Below, in pieces: positions 25,345 through 34,050 of a DNA stretch of 37,291 nt (its first letter is position 1; each line of letters opens with the position of its first letter). Position numbers and translations under genes: made by a program. Where the stretch lies: contig CBDUMN010000030.1 in the NCBI GenBank assembly GCA_965368335.1, forward strand, positions 1 through 37,291, in the 5' to 3' direction. Source of the DNA: CBDUMN01 sp965368335 (GTDB lineage Bacteria; Pseudomonadota; Alphaproteobacteria; Rhodospirillales; JAPHRK01). The notes beneath the pieces were generated by a model that was given only the letters and a program-made list of their open reading frames with translations, was not told the DNA's origin and made no database searches.

Positions 25345-26508
25345 ATGATTCGTAAAATACTTCGTAAAACCCTTCTGGCCGGCGCCGCCGGTCTGGCGTT
25401 TGCCGGTTTCGCACTCGGAAGCGCTCAGGCTGCCGACACCATCAAGGTCGGCACTTTCTTGTCGGTTACGGGTCCGGCGTCATTCCTGGGAGACCCGGAG
25501 CTGAAAACCTTGCAGATGTTGATCGAAGACATCAACAAGGGTGGCGGCGTTATGGGCAAGCAGGTCGAGCTTATACACTACGATGTGCAGCACGACGCCA
25601 AGAAAGCGATCACTGCGGTCAAACGCTTGATCAGCAATGACAATGTCGATGTGATTGTCGGCGGCTCCACGTCGGGCCAGAGCATGGCGGTTATTCCGTT
25701 GGTAGAACGGTCGAAAGTGCCGTTCATTTCTCTTGCGGGCGCTGTGGCGATCATTAAACCAGTCAAGAGATGGGTCTTTAAAACGCCTCATACCGACCGC
25801 ATGGCCTGCGGCAAAATCTTCGAAGACATGAAGGCCAAGGGCATTTCTAAAGTGGCCATGATTTCGGGCACCGGCGGTTTCGGTAAGTCCATGCGTGGGC
25901 AGTGTGCGGCTCTGGCCAACAGCTACGGCATCGACTTGGTCGCCGATGAAACCTATGGCGCCAAAGATACCGACATGACCCCGCAGGTGACCAAGATTAA
26001 AAATACTGAAGGCGTGCAGGCCGTTCTGGTCGCTGGCTTCGGTTCCGGTCCGGCAATCGTAGCCAAGAACTACAAACAGCTCGGCATTACGGTTCCCATG
26101 TACCAGTCGCACGGTGTGGCTTCGAAGAAGTTCATCGAGTTGGCCGGTGATGCCGCCGAAGGTGTCCGTCTTCCTGCTTCGGCTTTGCTGGTTGCAGACA
26201 AGCTGCCTGATTCCGACAAGCAGAAAGCGGTGCTTCTTGAATACATCAAATCTTATGAAGCCAAGTACAATGCGGGCGTTTCCACGTTTGGCGGCCATGC
26301 CTACGACGGACTTCAGATGGCTCTCGCGGCTATGGTTCGCGCCGGTGGCACCGACAAAGAGAAGATGCGGGCTGAGATTGAAAAGACCAGCGGTTACATT
26401 GGAACCGGCGGTATCGTCAATATGTCGGCCAAGGACCATCTGGGCCTCGATCTTTCGGCTTTCAAAATGCTGGAAATCAAAAACGGCGACTGGACCCTCG
26501 CCCAGTAA
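25345..26508 (+). CDS. livK: Periplasmic substrate-binding protein of a branched-chain amino acid-type (HAAT) ABC transporter
   Basis: A 387-residue type I periplasmic binding protein (Peripla_BP_6/LivK group). It has a signal peptide with a cleavage site after GSAQA. The mature protein starts ADTIKVGTFLSVTGPASFLG and has LQMLIEDINKGGGVMGKQVEL and the VDVIVGGSTSGQSMAVIPL stretch that forms the ligand pocket. The start at 25345 is preferred over an ATG at 25324 because GGAGAGG lies 5 nt upstream. The gene is followed by a double hairpin and a gap of about 440 bp before its permease genes, the usual way binding proteins are overproduced. Despite the liv label the true ligand is unknown; the neighbouring iorAB genes hint at aromatic amino acids or acids. 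Confidence 0.92.
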   Translation: MIRKILRKTLLAGAAGLAFAGFALGSAQAADTIKVGTFLSVTGPASFLGDPELKTLQMLIEDINKGGGVMGKQVELIHYDVQHDAKKAITAVKRLISNDNVDVIVGGSTSGQSMAVIPLVERSKVPFISLAGAVAIIKPVKRWVFKTPHTDRMACGKIFEDMKAKGISKVAMISGTGGFGKSMRGQCAALANSYGIDLVADETYGAKDTDMTPQVTKIKNTEGVQAVLVAGFGSGPAIVAKNYKQLGITVPMYQSHGVASKKFIELAGDAAEGVRLPASALLVADKLPDSDKQKAVLLEYIKSYEAKYNAGVSTFGGHAYDGLQMALAAMVRAGGTDKEKMRAEIEKTSGYIGTGGIVNMSAKDHLGLDLSAFKMLEIKNGDWTLAQ

Positions 26509-26525
26509 GCCGAGTGAATTTTCGG

Positions 26526-26545
26526 CCAGCCCAACTTAGGGCTGG
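26526..26545 (+). repeat. Perfect hairpin before the livK terminator
   Basis: CCAGCCC with GGGCTGG around a 6-nt loop, starting 17 nt after the livK stop and with no T tract. It probably stabilises the 3' end of the abundant binding-protein mRNA. Confidence 0.6.
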
Positions 26546-26571
26546 ACCGACAGCCAATATCGGTCATTATA

Positions 26572-26604
26572 CCGGGCGGAGGAAACTCCGCCCGGTTTTG
26601 TTTT
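26572..26604 (+). terminator. Strong intrinsic terminator after livK
   Basis: A perfect 10-bp G+C-rich stem (26572-26581 with 26586-26595) closed by a GAAA tetraloop, followed by TTTTGTTTT. It should end most transcripts of the binding-protein gene before the permease genes. Confidence 0.9.
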
Positions 26605-26945
26605 GGCTGGAATTTTATAGGGCGTAAGCGGTAAAATCCGAAGCGGAGCATCATTGATGCTTGCTGCCAAGCGCGCTCTAAGCCTTTGGAATATATTGGA
26701 TCGTATTTACATTTTGCCATTTGGTGGCTCAATATAAATACCATCTGATCGAGGCTCGAAATGGGCCGAATTCAATAAAGTGGTATTTCGGTATCGAAAT
26801 GCGTTGATTTTTTTAAAGTCAGCGCTAGACTGTCGCATTAGTTCGGTAGTCGAACAATCTTCCGGTTAACGGAATGGCGCTACCGATATTCACCAGGGGG
26901 GTGGCTTGAGCGGGCGCAGGGGCGTTCGTTTCAGCGCTTAGAGTA
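26605..26945. other. Intergenic region upstream of livH
   Basis: About 340 bp, A+T-rich in the middle, with no supported gene. It must carry either a separate promoter for livHMGF or a leader reached by readthrough of the livK terminator. No riboswitch or strong palindrome was recognised. Confidence 0.5.
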
Positions 26946-27824
26946 ATGTACGCTGAGTTTTTGCAGTTCTTGCTGTCCGGCATCACCGTTGGGGCCACAT
27001 ACGGTCTCGTCGGGCTGGGCTTCTTTATCATCTACAACGCATCCCACGTCATCAACTTCGCTCAGGGCGAGTTTGTGATGATCGGGGGTATGACGGCGGT
27101 CTTTCTTGTCGATGCGGGCGCGCCGTTGCCTATTGCGGTTGTTGGCGCCGTTCTGGCGGCGATTTTCGTCGGTATCCTGCTTGAAAAGCTGGCAATCGAG
27201 CCCGCCCGGAAGTCTGCCGATGTGGTGACCCTGATCATCATCACCATCGGTGCGTCGATCTTTCTGCGCGGTCTTGCTCAGGTTGTTTGGGACAAAGATT
27301 TCCATTCTCTGCCTGCTTTCAGCGGTGAGGAGCCGATCAATATTTTCGGTGCGGTTATCGTGCCGCAATATTTGTGGATTATGGGTGGTGCGGCGGTCAT
27401 CGTCGCCGCTCTCTGGTATTTCTTCAACAAGGTGCCCATGGGTAAGGCCATGACGGCGACGGCTTACAATCCATTGGCCGCGCGCTTGGTCGGTATCCGC
27501 GTGAAAACGGTGATGATGTTGGGTTTCGGGCTGGCCGGGATGCTGGGTGCTATCGCGGGCATTCTTATCGCCCCCATCGCCTTCACCTCTTACGAAGCGG
27601 GCATCATGTTGGGCTTAAAAGGTTTTTGTGCGTTGATTCTCGGCGGCTTGAGCACCGGGCGGGCGGTAATTATCGGCGGGATTATTGTCGGTGTCGCCGA
27701 GGCCTTGGGCGCCGGTTACCTGTCGTCTGAATATAAAGACGCCATCGCCTTCATCATTATTCTTCTAGTGCTGATCTTTATGCCTCAAGGGCTGTTCGGC
27801 AAGAAGGGGGCGGATCGGGTATGA
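26946..27824 (+). CDS. livH: Branched-chain amino acid-type ABC transporter permease, LivH
   Basis: A 292-residue inner-membrane permease with about 8 helices. It starts with the LivH signature (GITVGATYGLVGLGFFIIY, then HVINFAQGEFVMIGG) and has the cytoplasmic coupling loop containing GKAMTATAYNPLAARLVGI. It would form a heterodimeric channel with LivM. The ATG lacks a strong ribosome-binding site, but the sequence from this Met matches LivH starts. Its stop overlaps the livM start (ATGA). Confidence 0.94.
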   Translation: MYAEFLQFLLSGITVGATYGLVGLGFFIIYNASHVINFAQGEFVMIGGMTAVFLVDAGAPLPIAVVGAVLAAIFVGILLEKLAIEPARKSADVVTLIIITIGASIFLRGLAQVVWDKDFHSLPAFSGEEPINIFGAVIVPQYLWIMGGAAVIVAALWYFFNKVPMGKAMTATAYNPLAARLVGIRVKTVMMLGFGLAGMLGAIAGILIAPIAFTSYEAGIMLGLKGFCALILGGLSTGRAVIIGGIIVGVAEALGAGYLSSEYKDAIAFIIILLVLIFMPQGLFGKKGADRV

Positions 27825-28780
27825 CTTGGCTGTTCAATCCACGCACTGGCGGGCTTTTGGTCCTGGCGGCGGTTATCGCATTGCTGCCGAGCATTCTGCC
27901 CAATAGTTTCTATTTCGACATTGCTATCCGGGTCGGCCTGAACGCCATGGTTTGCATCGGCCTCAACCTGCTGATCGGTTATGCCGGTCAGATCAGTCTG
28001 GGCCATGCGGGTTTCATTGGTTTGGGCGCTTACGGCTCGGCGATCCTCACCGGCCAATTCGAATGGGCTCCCTTAACGGCCATGTTCTTCACCGCGGCTA
28101 TGGTCGCTCTACTGGCGTTTTTCCTGGGACGGCCAATTCTTAAACTGAAGGGCCATTTCCTCGCCATGGGTACGTTAGGATTGGGAATCATCATTTCCAT
28201 CGTGCTGAATACGGAAGCCAAATGGACCGGCGGTCCCGATGGCACCATGGTCAATCCTCTTACCCTCGGGTCTTATGAGGTTTATGGAGAACAAGTCTGG
28301 TATTGGGTCGTTGGCGGGGTTTTGCTGGTTTCCGTTTGGGTGGCGCTCAATATCATCGAATCCCCCATCGGCCGGGCGCTTCGCGCGCTTCATACTTCGG
28401 AAGTGGCGGCTGAAACCTGCGGCGTCGATGTGGCGCGCTACAAGCTGCTGATTTTTGTCGTATCGGCCGTTTACGCCTCGCTGGCTGGAAGTCTGTTGGC
28501 TCATTACGGCGGCTTCGTCACCCCGGTGGATGCCGATTTCCTCAAGTCCGTGGAATTGGTCACCATGGTGGTGCTCGGTGGCATGGCCTCCGTTTATGGT
28601 GCGGTGATTGGCGCGGCGATCCTCACGGTCTTGCCGCAATTGCTGACCGCCTTTGAAGATTTCGAGCATATGGTTCTGGGTCTCATTCTTATGCTGACGG
28701 TCATTTTCCTACCAAAAGGGCTGCTGCCCAGTCTGGTCGCCAGATTGAAGCGTAAGCCGAAAGCGGAGGAAGTGGCATGA
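27821..28780 (+). CDS. livM: Branched-chain amino acid-type ABC transporter permease, LivM
   Basis: A 319-residue inner-membrane permease with about 9-10 helices. The family patterns are visible: LNLLIGYAGQISLGHAGFIGLGAYGSA near residue 47, LKGHFLAMGTLGLG, the coupling loop SPIGRALRALHTSEVAAETCGVD, and the VVLGGMASVYGAVIGA stretch. It pairs with LivH and overlaps livH and livG by 4 nt on each side, giving tight translational coupling. Confidence 0.95.
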   Translation: MTWLFNPRTGGLLVLAAVIALLPSILPNSFYFDIAIRVGLNAMVCIGLNLLIGYAGQISLGHAGFIGLGAYGSAILTGQFEWAPLTAMFFTAAMVALLAFFLGRPILKLKGHFLAMGTLGLGIIISIVLNTEAKWTGGPDGTMVNPLTLGSYEVYGEQVWYWVVGGVLLVSVWVALNIIESPIGRALRALHTSEVAAETCGVDVARYKLLIFVVSAVYASLAGSLLAHYGGFVTPVDADFLKSVELVTMVVLGGMASVYGAVIGAAILTVLPQLLTAFEDFEHMVLGLILMLTVIFLPKGLLPSLVARLKRKPKAEEVA

Positions 28781-29556
28781 GCATTCTTCGCGTTGAAGGT
28801 TTGAGCAAGGAATTCGGCGGCGTCCATGCGGTCGAAAATCTCTCTTTCTCTTTCGATCCGGGCCAGATTTATTCGATCATCGGTCCCAACGGCGCAGGCA
28901 AGACTACGCTTTTCAACCTGATTACCGGGGTCTATACGCCGACCGACGGGAAGGTTTTCTTTGAAGAGAAAAAAACGGCAGGTCTGGGCCCGTATGAACT
29001 GGCCGCCAAAGGGATGGCTCGGACCTTCCAGAACCTGCAGATTTTTTTCAACATGTCGGCGGTGGAGAACGTCCTTGTCGGTTTGCACCTGGAAATGCCG
29101 CGCAATCTGTTCGGCTCTATCCTCCGCACCGGTGGGCTGGGCCGAAAGGAGAAGGAGGCTCGGAAAGAGGCTGAGCGCCTCATGGCTTTCGTTGGTTTGC
29201 GCGACTACATCGGCATGGACGCGGGCTCAATGCCCTATGGCGCGCTTAAGCGCTTGGAAATTGCCAGGGCCCTGGCGGCCAAACCGCGTCTTTTGCTTCT
29301 CGATGAACCGGCAGCCGGGCTGAACCATTCGGAAACCGGTGAAATCGATGAATTGATTCGTAAGGTCTCGGAAAGCGGGGTCACCGTGGTTTTGGTCGAG
29401 CACGACATGCATCTGGTGATGGGAATTTCAAACCATATTGTGGTTCTCGATTATGGTCGCAAACTGGCCGAGGGTTCGGTGGACGACGTGCGTAACAACC
29501 CGGACGTTATTACGGCTTACCTTGGTTCGGGTGCGTTGGAAGTGAAGGAGGGTTAG
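28777..29556 (+). CDS. livG: Branched-chain amino acid-type ABC transporter ATPase, LivG
   Basis: A 259-residue cytoplasmic ATPase of the liv-type importer. It has Walker A GPNGAGKTT, Q-loop ARTFQNLQIF, signature MPYGALKRLEIARAL (the YG-type signature usual for LivG), Walker B LLLLDEPAAGLN and switch His in LVEHDMHLVM. The length is typical. Its start overlaps livM by 4 nt and livF begins 2 nt after its stop. Confidence 0.95.
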   Translation: MSILRVEGLSKEFGGVHAVENLSFSFDPGQIYSIIGPNGAGKTTLFNLITGVYTPTDGKVFFEEKKTAGLGPYELAAKGMARTFQNLQIFFNMSAVENVLVGLHLEMPRNLFGSILRTGGLGRKEKEARKEAERLMAFVGLRDYIGMDAGSMPYGALKRLEIARALAAKPRLLLLDEPAAGLNHSETGEIDELIRKVSESGVTVVLVEHDMHLVMGISNHIVVLDYGRKLAEGSVDDVRNNPDVITAYLGSGALEVKEG

Positions 29557-29558
29557 CC

Positions 29559-30263
29559 ATGCTGATGAAGGTAGAAGGGCTGACCAGCCATTACGGACGT
29601 ATTCAGGCCTTGCACGGTATCGATGTTGAGATCGCCGAGGGAGAACTGGTGGTTCTCGTCGGGGCTAATGGTGCGGGCAAAACCACCTTGCTGCGGGCAA
29701 TTTCCGGCGTTCAGCCGGTGAGCGGCGGAACCATCTCGTTTGAAGGACAATCCATCGATGGCGTTTCGGCGGGCGAGCGGGTCAAACGCGGGATTTCTCA
29801 AGTGCCCGAAGGGCGCCAGATGTTCGGCCCCATGTCGGTGGAAGACAATCTGATGCTCGGCTCTTATACGAGAGCGATGAAGAATATCGATGAGGACATG
29901 GAGGCCATGTACGCCATGTTCCCAATCCTCAAGACAAAGGCCAAATTGGCCTCGGGCACCCTTTCGGGCGGCCAACAGCAAATGTTGGCTATCGCAAGGG
30001 CTTTGATGGCGCGGCCTAAATTGCTGTTGCTCGATGAACCGAGCATGGGGCTGGCCCCCAATCTGGTCGAAGAGATTTTCGAAAAAATCGTCGAGCTCAA
30101 GAAGGCCGGGACGACGGTGTTCCTCGTCGAGCAAAACGCTTTTGCCGCTCTTAAGATTGCCGACCGTGGTTATGTGCTGGAAACCGGGCGAACCATTCTT
30201 AGCGACGACGCCGAAAAGCTGCTGACCAACGACCAGGTTAAAGAAGCCTACCTGGGTCTTTAA
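29559..30263 (+). CDS. livF: Branched-chain amino acid-type ABC transporter ATPase, LivF
   Basis: A 234-residue cytoplasmic ATPase, partner of LivG. It has Walker A GANGAGKTT, the LivF-specific VPEGRQMFGPMSVEDNL stretch, signature TLSGGQQQMLAIARAL, Walker B LLLLDEPSMGLAP and switch region LVEQNAFAAL. The ATG at 29559 is used; another Met two codons later is possible. It is the last gene of the permease/ATPase operon and is convergent with the DUF3572 gene 10 nt away, with no obvious terminator between. Confidence 0.95.
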   Translation: MLMKVEGLTSHYGRIQALHGIDVEIAEGELVVLVGANGAGKTTLLRAISGVQPVSGGTISFEGQSIDGVSAGERVKRGISQVPEGRQMFGPMSVEDNLMLGSYTRAMKNIDEDMEAMYAMFPILKTKAKLASGTLSGGQQQMLAIARALMARPKLLLLDEPSMGLAPNLVEEIFEKIVELKKAGTTVFLVEQNAFAALKIADRGYVLETGRTILSDDAEKLLTNDQVKEAYLGL

Positions 30264-30273
30264 TTTATCCCTA

Positions 30274-30549
30274 TCACCAGTCGGGAACGTCGCCGCCCGG
30301 TAGGGCGCGTCGCGCCCGTGCGGGCAGGTCGTAGGGCAGGTCCGTCTGATCGCAAAAGGCGGTCAAAGTCGGCTCATGGGATAGAATGTAGTCGAGGACT
30401 CCGGCCAGGAACTCTGGCTGGGTGAGCGCCGCCTTAAGATCCCCTTCGTCCATACCGCTTTGCGCGAGAAAGCCCCGTAAGGCCCGCTCGTCGCCGCCGA
30501 TGAAAGCGACCGCCTGCAAGGCGATGGTTTCCGCCTGTTCCTTCTTCAT
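30274..30549 (-). CDS. DUF3572 family protein
   Basis: A 91-residue helical cytoplasmic protein matching the alphaproteobacterial DUF3572 pattern: AETIALQAVAFI near the N-terminus, ALRGFLAQSGMDEGDL, PEFLAGVLDYILSHEPTLTAFC, then an Asp/Pro-rich end. The family has no known function and is often near cell-cycle or response-regulator genes; here it sits between livF (convergent) and a membrane retropepsin gene (divergent). It is transcribed alone. Confidence 0.85.
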   Translation of the reverse strand: MKKEQAETIALQAVAFIGGDERALRGFLAQSGMDEGDLKAALTQPEFLAGVLDYILSHEPTLTAFCDQTDLPYDLPARARRALPGGDVPDW

Positions 30550-30656
30550 GGGGGTGGACTATATTAAAGAGTCGTCCGTTTTTCAAAAGAGAGGATCGTC
30601 CCATTCAAAAAGGACCTTGGCAAAAACCGCCTTCTTCCCGTCGCCCCTTTTATTGG

Positions 30657-31322
30657 GTGCTCGGCGGGATTGCGATTTTCGGCCTGATTGCATTGCTCAT
30701 GGCCAGCTATCCCGGCGCTCTCTCGGGACGTGAGGACTGGGCCCATGTCATCCGTACGGTCGGCATCCTTGCCCTGGTGGGGAGTGGGCTTTTGCATCTG
30801 CGGATGCGGCCTTCCCACATGCTCCGCAATATTGCCGCTTGGCTTGCCATCGGGTTGGTGGTTTTTGCCGGGTTCAGTTTCCGCCAGGAAATCGTCATGG
30901 TGAAAGATCGGATGCTGGGTGAATTGGATCCGGCGGGCGGTGTTGCGGGCAAGGCGGGTGAGATGCATTTTCGGGCGGGGGCCGATGGACATTTTCACAT
31001 CCAGGCCCAGGTTAACGGTGTTTCGGTTCGCTTCATGGTCGATACGGGAGCAAGCCAAGTGGTTCTTGCGCCGGGCGATGCGGTAAGGATTGGGCTCGAT
31101 CCTGCGAAGCTGAGCTTCGTCGGGCGGGCCCAAACGGCGAACGGCGCGATCGCCACGGCCCCGGTGCGGTTGAGCAGTCTGAAAATCGGCCCGATTTTGG
31201 CCGAGGGTGTGACGGCCTCGGTCAATAGCGCCGAGATGGGGCAATCGCTTCTCGGCATGAGTTTTCTCAACCGTCTCAGTAGCTTTCGGATTGAAAACGG
31301 AACGCTTATTTTGACCCCGTGA
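30657..31322 (+). CDS. Membrane-anchored retropepsin-like aspartic protease (TIGR02281 family)
   Basis: A protein of about 221 residues from this GTG. Two hydrophobic helices near the N-terminus (about 3-17 and 28-43) and a possible third (about 56-72) are followed by a periplasmic retropepsin-like domain. That domain has VNGVSVRFMVDTGASQVVLAP (the catalytic DTGAS loop), the flap-like region around GRAQTANGAIATAPV, and the C-terminal SLLGMSFLNRLSSFRI, as in clan AA single-domain proteases of proteobacteria. Its substrate is unknown. The start is doubtful: GTG 30657 has no ribosome-binding site, and the frame is open upstream. An ATT at 30603, 7 nt after GAGAGGA, would add 18 cytoplasmic residues. 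Confidence 0.82.
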   Translation: MLGGIAIFGLIALLMASYPGALSGREDWAHVIRTVGILALVGSGLLHLRMRPSHMLRNIAAWLAIGLVVFAGFSFRQEIVMVKDRMLGELDPAGGVAGKAGEMHFRAGADGHFHIQAQVNGVSVRFMVDTGASQVVLAPGDAVRIGLDPAKLSFVGRAQTANGAIATAPVRLSSLKIGPILAEGVTASVNSAEMGQSLLGMSFLNRLSSFRIENGTLILTP

Positions 31323-31490
31323 TGACCTAACTCAAGGCCTTGGGTGGAGCCCATACGTAGAGTCTGGTTTTTCAGGTCGAGTTGGCCTATTGTGCGCTTC
31401 CCGAACCGTTTGGGGCCCAAACTTTTTCTAAAAAAGTGCGCCATTCGGTAGGGAAGGGAGTTTTTTCGATACTACGTAAGGGGAAGTCCG

Positions 31491-33338
31491 TTGAACGCTG
31501 TCGTTCAAGCCGCCGCCGAGACACGGCATCTACTCTCGGGCAACGAAGCCGTTGCGCGAGCCGTTTGGGAAGCCGGTGCAAGAGTCGCCACCGCCTATCC
31601 GGGCACGCCGTCCACCGAGATTTTGGAAAACGTCGCCTTCTACCCCGATATTCACGCTCAGTGGTCGGTCAACGAGAAGGTTTCATTGGAAGTCGCCATC
31701 GGCGCTTCGGTCGCCGGAGCGCGGGCCTTTTGCGCCATGAAACATGTGGGCATGAACGTTGCTTCCGATGCTTTGATGTCGCAGACACTGGCCGGTGTGG
31801 GCGGCGGTCTGGTCATCGCTATTGCCGATGATGTGGGGCTTTCGTCCTCGCAGAACGAGCAGGATTCCCGCTACTGGGGCCGTTTCGGTCATCTGCCGAT
31901 TATCGAACCGGCAGATTCCCAGGAAGCCTATGAAATGACTAAACGGGCTTTCGAAGTTTCCGAGGAATTCAATACTCCAGTCATTCTGCGTATGACCACC
32001 CGGGTCTGCCATGTGAAAACCATGGTGGTCGTTGGAGAGCGCACCGAGTTCGAACCCAAGGGGTTCCAGCCGGACCCCGGTCAGTGGGTACTGGTTCCCT
32101 CGACAGCTAAAAACCGTCTGCCCTGGCAGTTGGAACGCGAAGACAAGCTCCGCGCTTATGCTGAAAAAACCGATTTGACGCTTGAAGAAGACGGGTCGGA
32201 TAAGCGGGTCGGCTTCGTTACCTCGGGTCCGGCCTATATGCACGTCAAAGAAGCTTTCCCCGATGCGCCGGTGATCAAGCTGGGGATGAGCTATCCTCTG
32301 CCGGTAGAGCGGATCAAGGCCTTTGCCCTGGGCGTTGAAAATCTGGTCGTCGTCGAGGAAACCGAACCTCTGATCGAAAATGAACTGAAAGCCAATGGCT
32401 TCGAGGTCCATGGCAAGGATATTATGCCGCGCACCGGCGAGTTGACCCCGCCGCGCATGGCGCCCGGCGTTCGCGGTCTGCTGGGTGATGAAGCGGTCGA
32501 GGCCGATGTGCCTGCCGTTCCCGTCTTCCCGCGCCCGCCGACCATGTGTGTCGGCTGTCCGCACCTCTCGGTCTATTACTGCCTGTCGCGTCTTCACAAG
32601 AAGACTCTGATTTCCGGCGATATCGGGTGTTACACCCTGGGCGCCGGTCATCCGTGGAATGCGCTCGACACCACCACCTGCATGGGCGCTTCCATCGGCA
32701 TGGCCGAAGGTATGGACCTGGCTCGCGGTGAAGTGGATAAGGACAAAGGGATTATTGCCGTAATTGGTGATTCCACCTTCCTCCATATGGGACTGCAGCC
32801 GACTCTGGATGCGGTATACAACAGCGCCAACATCACCATCCTGCTGCTCGATAACTCAGCCACCGGCATGACCGGTGGCCAGGATCATGCAGGCACTGGG
32901 CGGGGCATCGACGGTAGCGAAACTCCGAAGGTGGATTTTGCCGCCCTATGCAAATCCTTAGGCATCAAGGAAGAGCGTATTCAGACGGTCAATCCCTACG
33001 AAATGCCGGTTCTGTTCAAGGCGATCAAGGATGAGATGGCGATCCCCGAGCCTTCGGTGATCATCACCAACCAGCCTTGTGTGCTGATCGACCAGTTTGA
33101 GAAACAGAAGCCGCTGACCGTGATCGATGAGGACTGTACCGGTTGCGCCAACTGCCTCAATGTGGGCTGTCCGGCGATTCAGGTGACCCGCCGTGAGACC
33201 ATCACCAAGGATAACGGCAAACAGGTCGAAAAAGCCTGGGTTCAGATCGAGACGGCGGCTTGTACCGGCTGCGACCTCTGTCCCAAGACCTGTGGCCCGA
33301 ACGCCATCGTTCCGGCCAAGCTCAATTTTGTCAACTGA
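31491..33338 (+). CDS. iorA: Indolepyruvate:ferredoxin oxidoreductase, alpha subunit
   Basis: A 615-residue TPP- and iron-sulfur-dependent enzyme subunit that oxidatively decarboxylates aryl pyruvates (indolepyruvate, phenylpyruvate) to aryl acetyl-CoA, reducing ferredoxin. The N-terminal pyrimidine-binding domain has AYPGTPSTEILENV. The TPP-binding domain (about 340-480) has GDIGCYTLGAG, then GDSTFLHMG and LLDNSATGMTGGQDH. The C-terminal two-cluster ferredoxin domain has CTGCANCLNVGCP and CTGCDLCPKTCGP. Translation begins at a TTG, supported by AAGGGGA 7 nt upstream and by the alignment of the N-terminus with relatives. It forms an operon with iorB. Confidence 0.95.
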   Translation: MNAVVQAAAETRHLLSGNEAVARAVWEAGARVATAYPGTPSTEILENVAFYPDIHAQWSVNEKVSLEVAIGASVAGARAFCAMKHVGMNVASDALMSQTLAGVGGGLVIAIADDVGLSSSQNEQDSRYWGRFGHLPIIEPADSQEAYEMTKRAFEVSEEFNTPVILRMTTRVCHVKTMVVVGERTEFEPKGFQPDPGQWVLVPSTAKNRLPWQLEREDKLRAYAEKTDLTLEEDGSDKRVGFVTSGPAYMHVKEAFPDAPVIKLGMSYPLPVERIKAFALGVENLVVVEETEPLIENELKANGFEVHGKDIMPRTGELTPPRMAPGVRGLLGDEAVEADVPAVPVFPRPPTMCVGCPHLSVYYCLSRLHKKTLISGDIGCYTLGAGHPWNALDTTTCMGASIGMAEGMDLARGEVDKDKGIIAVIGDSTFLHMGLQPTLDAVYNSANITILLLDNSATGMTGGQDHAGTGRGIDGSETPKVDFAALCKSLGIKEERIQTVNPYEMPVLFKAIKDEMAIPEPSVIITNQPCVLIDQFEKQKPLTVIDEDCTGCANCLNVGCPAIQVTRRETITKDNGKQVEKAWVQIETAACTGCDLCPKTCGPNAIVPAKLNFVN

Positions 33339-33356
33339 CCGCGGGGGGGCGCTGTT

Positions 33357-33980
33357 ATGAGCAATCAGGAAGATATCACCAATATTCTGGTCGTCGGTAT
33401 CGGCGGCCAGGGCGTGATGACTGCTTCGGAAATTCTTTCCCTGGCGGCGATCTCACTTGGTATGGACGTCAAAAAGACCGAAGTGGCGGGCATGGCCCAA
33501 CGGGGTGGCGTGGTTACGTCCCACGTTCGGTTCGGCCCCAAGGTTCTTTCGCCGACGATCAACCCCGGTGATGCCGATATTATTGTCGGGTTTGAGCCTG
33601 CCGAGGCGATGCGTTGGTGTACTCACCTGCGGCCCAACGGAGTGGCCATGGTCAATACCCTGCGTCTTAAGCCGCCGGTGGTTAACATCGGTCTGTTCGA
33701 CTACCCGGACGATCCCATTGCCGAAATCCGGAAGGCCGGTGTTGAAGTTCATGCCTTCGATGCGGGGGCCATCGCGCAGGAATTGGGGGAAATCCGCATG
33801 GTCAACACGATCATGCTGGGTGCGATCTCCGAGGATCTGCCGTTCCCGGCCGAAACCCTGAAATCGATCATCGTTGATCGGTTCCGGGCGAAAAAACCGG
33901 AACTGGCGGAGTTGAACGAAAAAGCCTTCGAGGCAGGCCGTCAGGCGGCGAAAGCATCGAAAGCTTCATCGGCGGCGTAA
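33357..33980 (+). CDS. iorB: Indolepyruvate:ferredoxin oxidoreductase, beta subunit
   Basis: A 207-residue gamma-type subunit of 2-oxoacid:ferredoxin oxidoreductases that pairs with IorA. The N-terminus carries ILVVGIGGQGVMTASEILSLAA, then the GMAQRGGVVTSHVRFG stretch typical of IorB, and IVGFEPAEAMR. The ATG lies 18 nt after iorA and is preceded by a G-rich stretch. A strong terminator follows 30 nt after the stop. Indolepyruvate oxidation in a presumably aerobic alphaproteobacterium would need a ferredoxin partner encoded elsewhere. Confidence 0.95.
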   Translation: MSNQEDITNILVVGIGGQGVMTASEILSLAAISLGMDVKKTEVAGMAQRGGVVTSHVRFGPKVLSPTINPGDADIIVGFEPAEAMRWCTHLRPNGVAMVNTLRLKPPVVNIGLFDYPDDPIAEIRKAGVEVHAFDAGAIAQELGEIRMVNTIMLGAISEDLPFPAETLKSIIVDRFRAKKPELAELNEKAFEAGRQAAKASKASSAA

Positions 33981-34010
33981 CGGCTCTGAAAATTTCAACG
34001 TTAAGATTAC

Positions 34011-34043
34011 AAACGGGCGGCTTTGGCCGCCCGTTTTTGTTTG
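34011..34043 (+). terminator. Intrinsic terminator after iorAB
   Basis: An 11-bp perfect stem (34011-34021 with 34026-34036) with a TTTG loop and a T-rich tail; the A/T ends of the stem also give a T run on the opposite strand. Confidence 0.9.
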
Positions 34044-34050
34044 ATCTAGC

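Noticed and set aside
30274..30549. Idea that the DUF3572 gene belongs to the livHMGF operon
   Set aside because: It is on the opposite strand and convergent with livF.
31421..31437. A/T hairpin (ACTTTTT-CTA-AAAAAGT) upstream of iorA
   Set aside because: It has no G+C-rich stem and lies before, not after, a gene; probably a chance palindrome in an A+T-rich leader.
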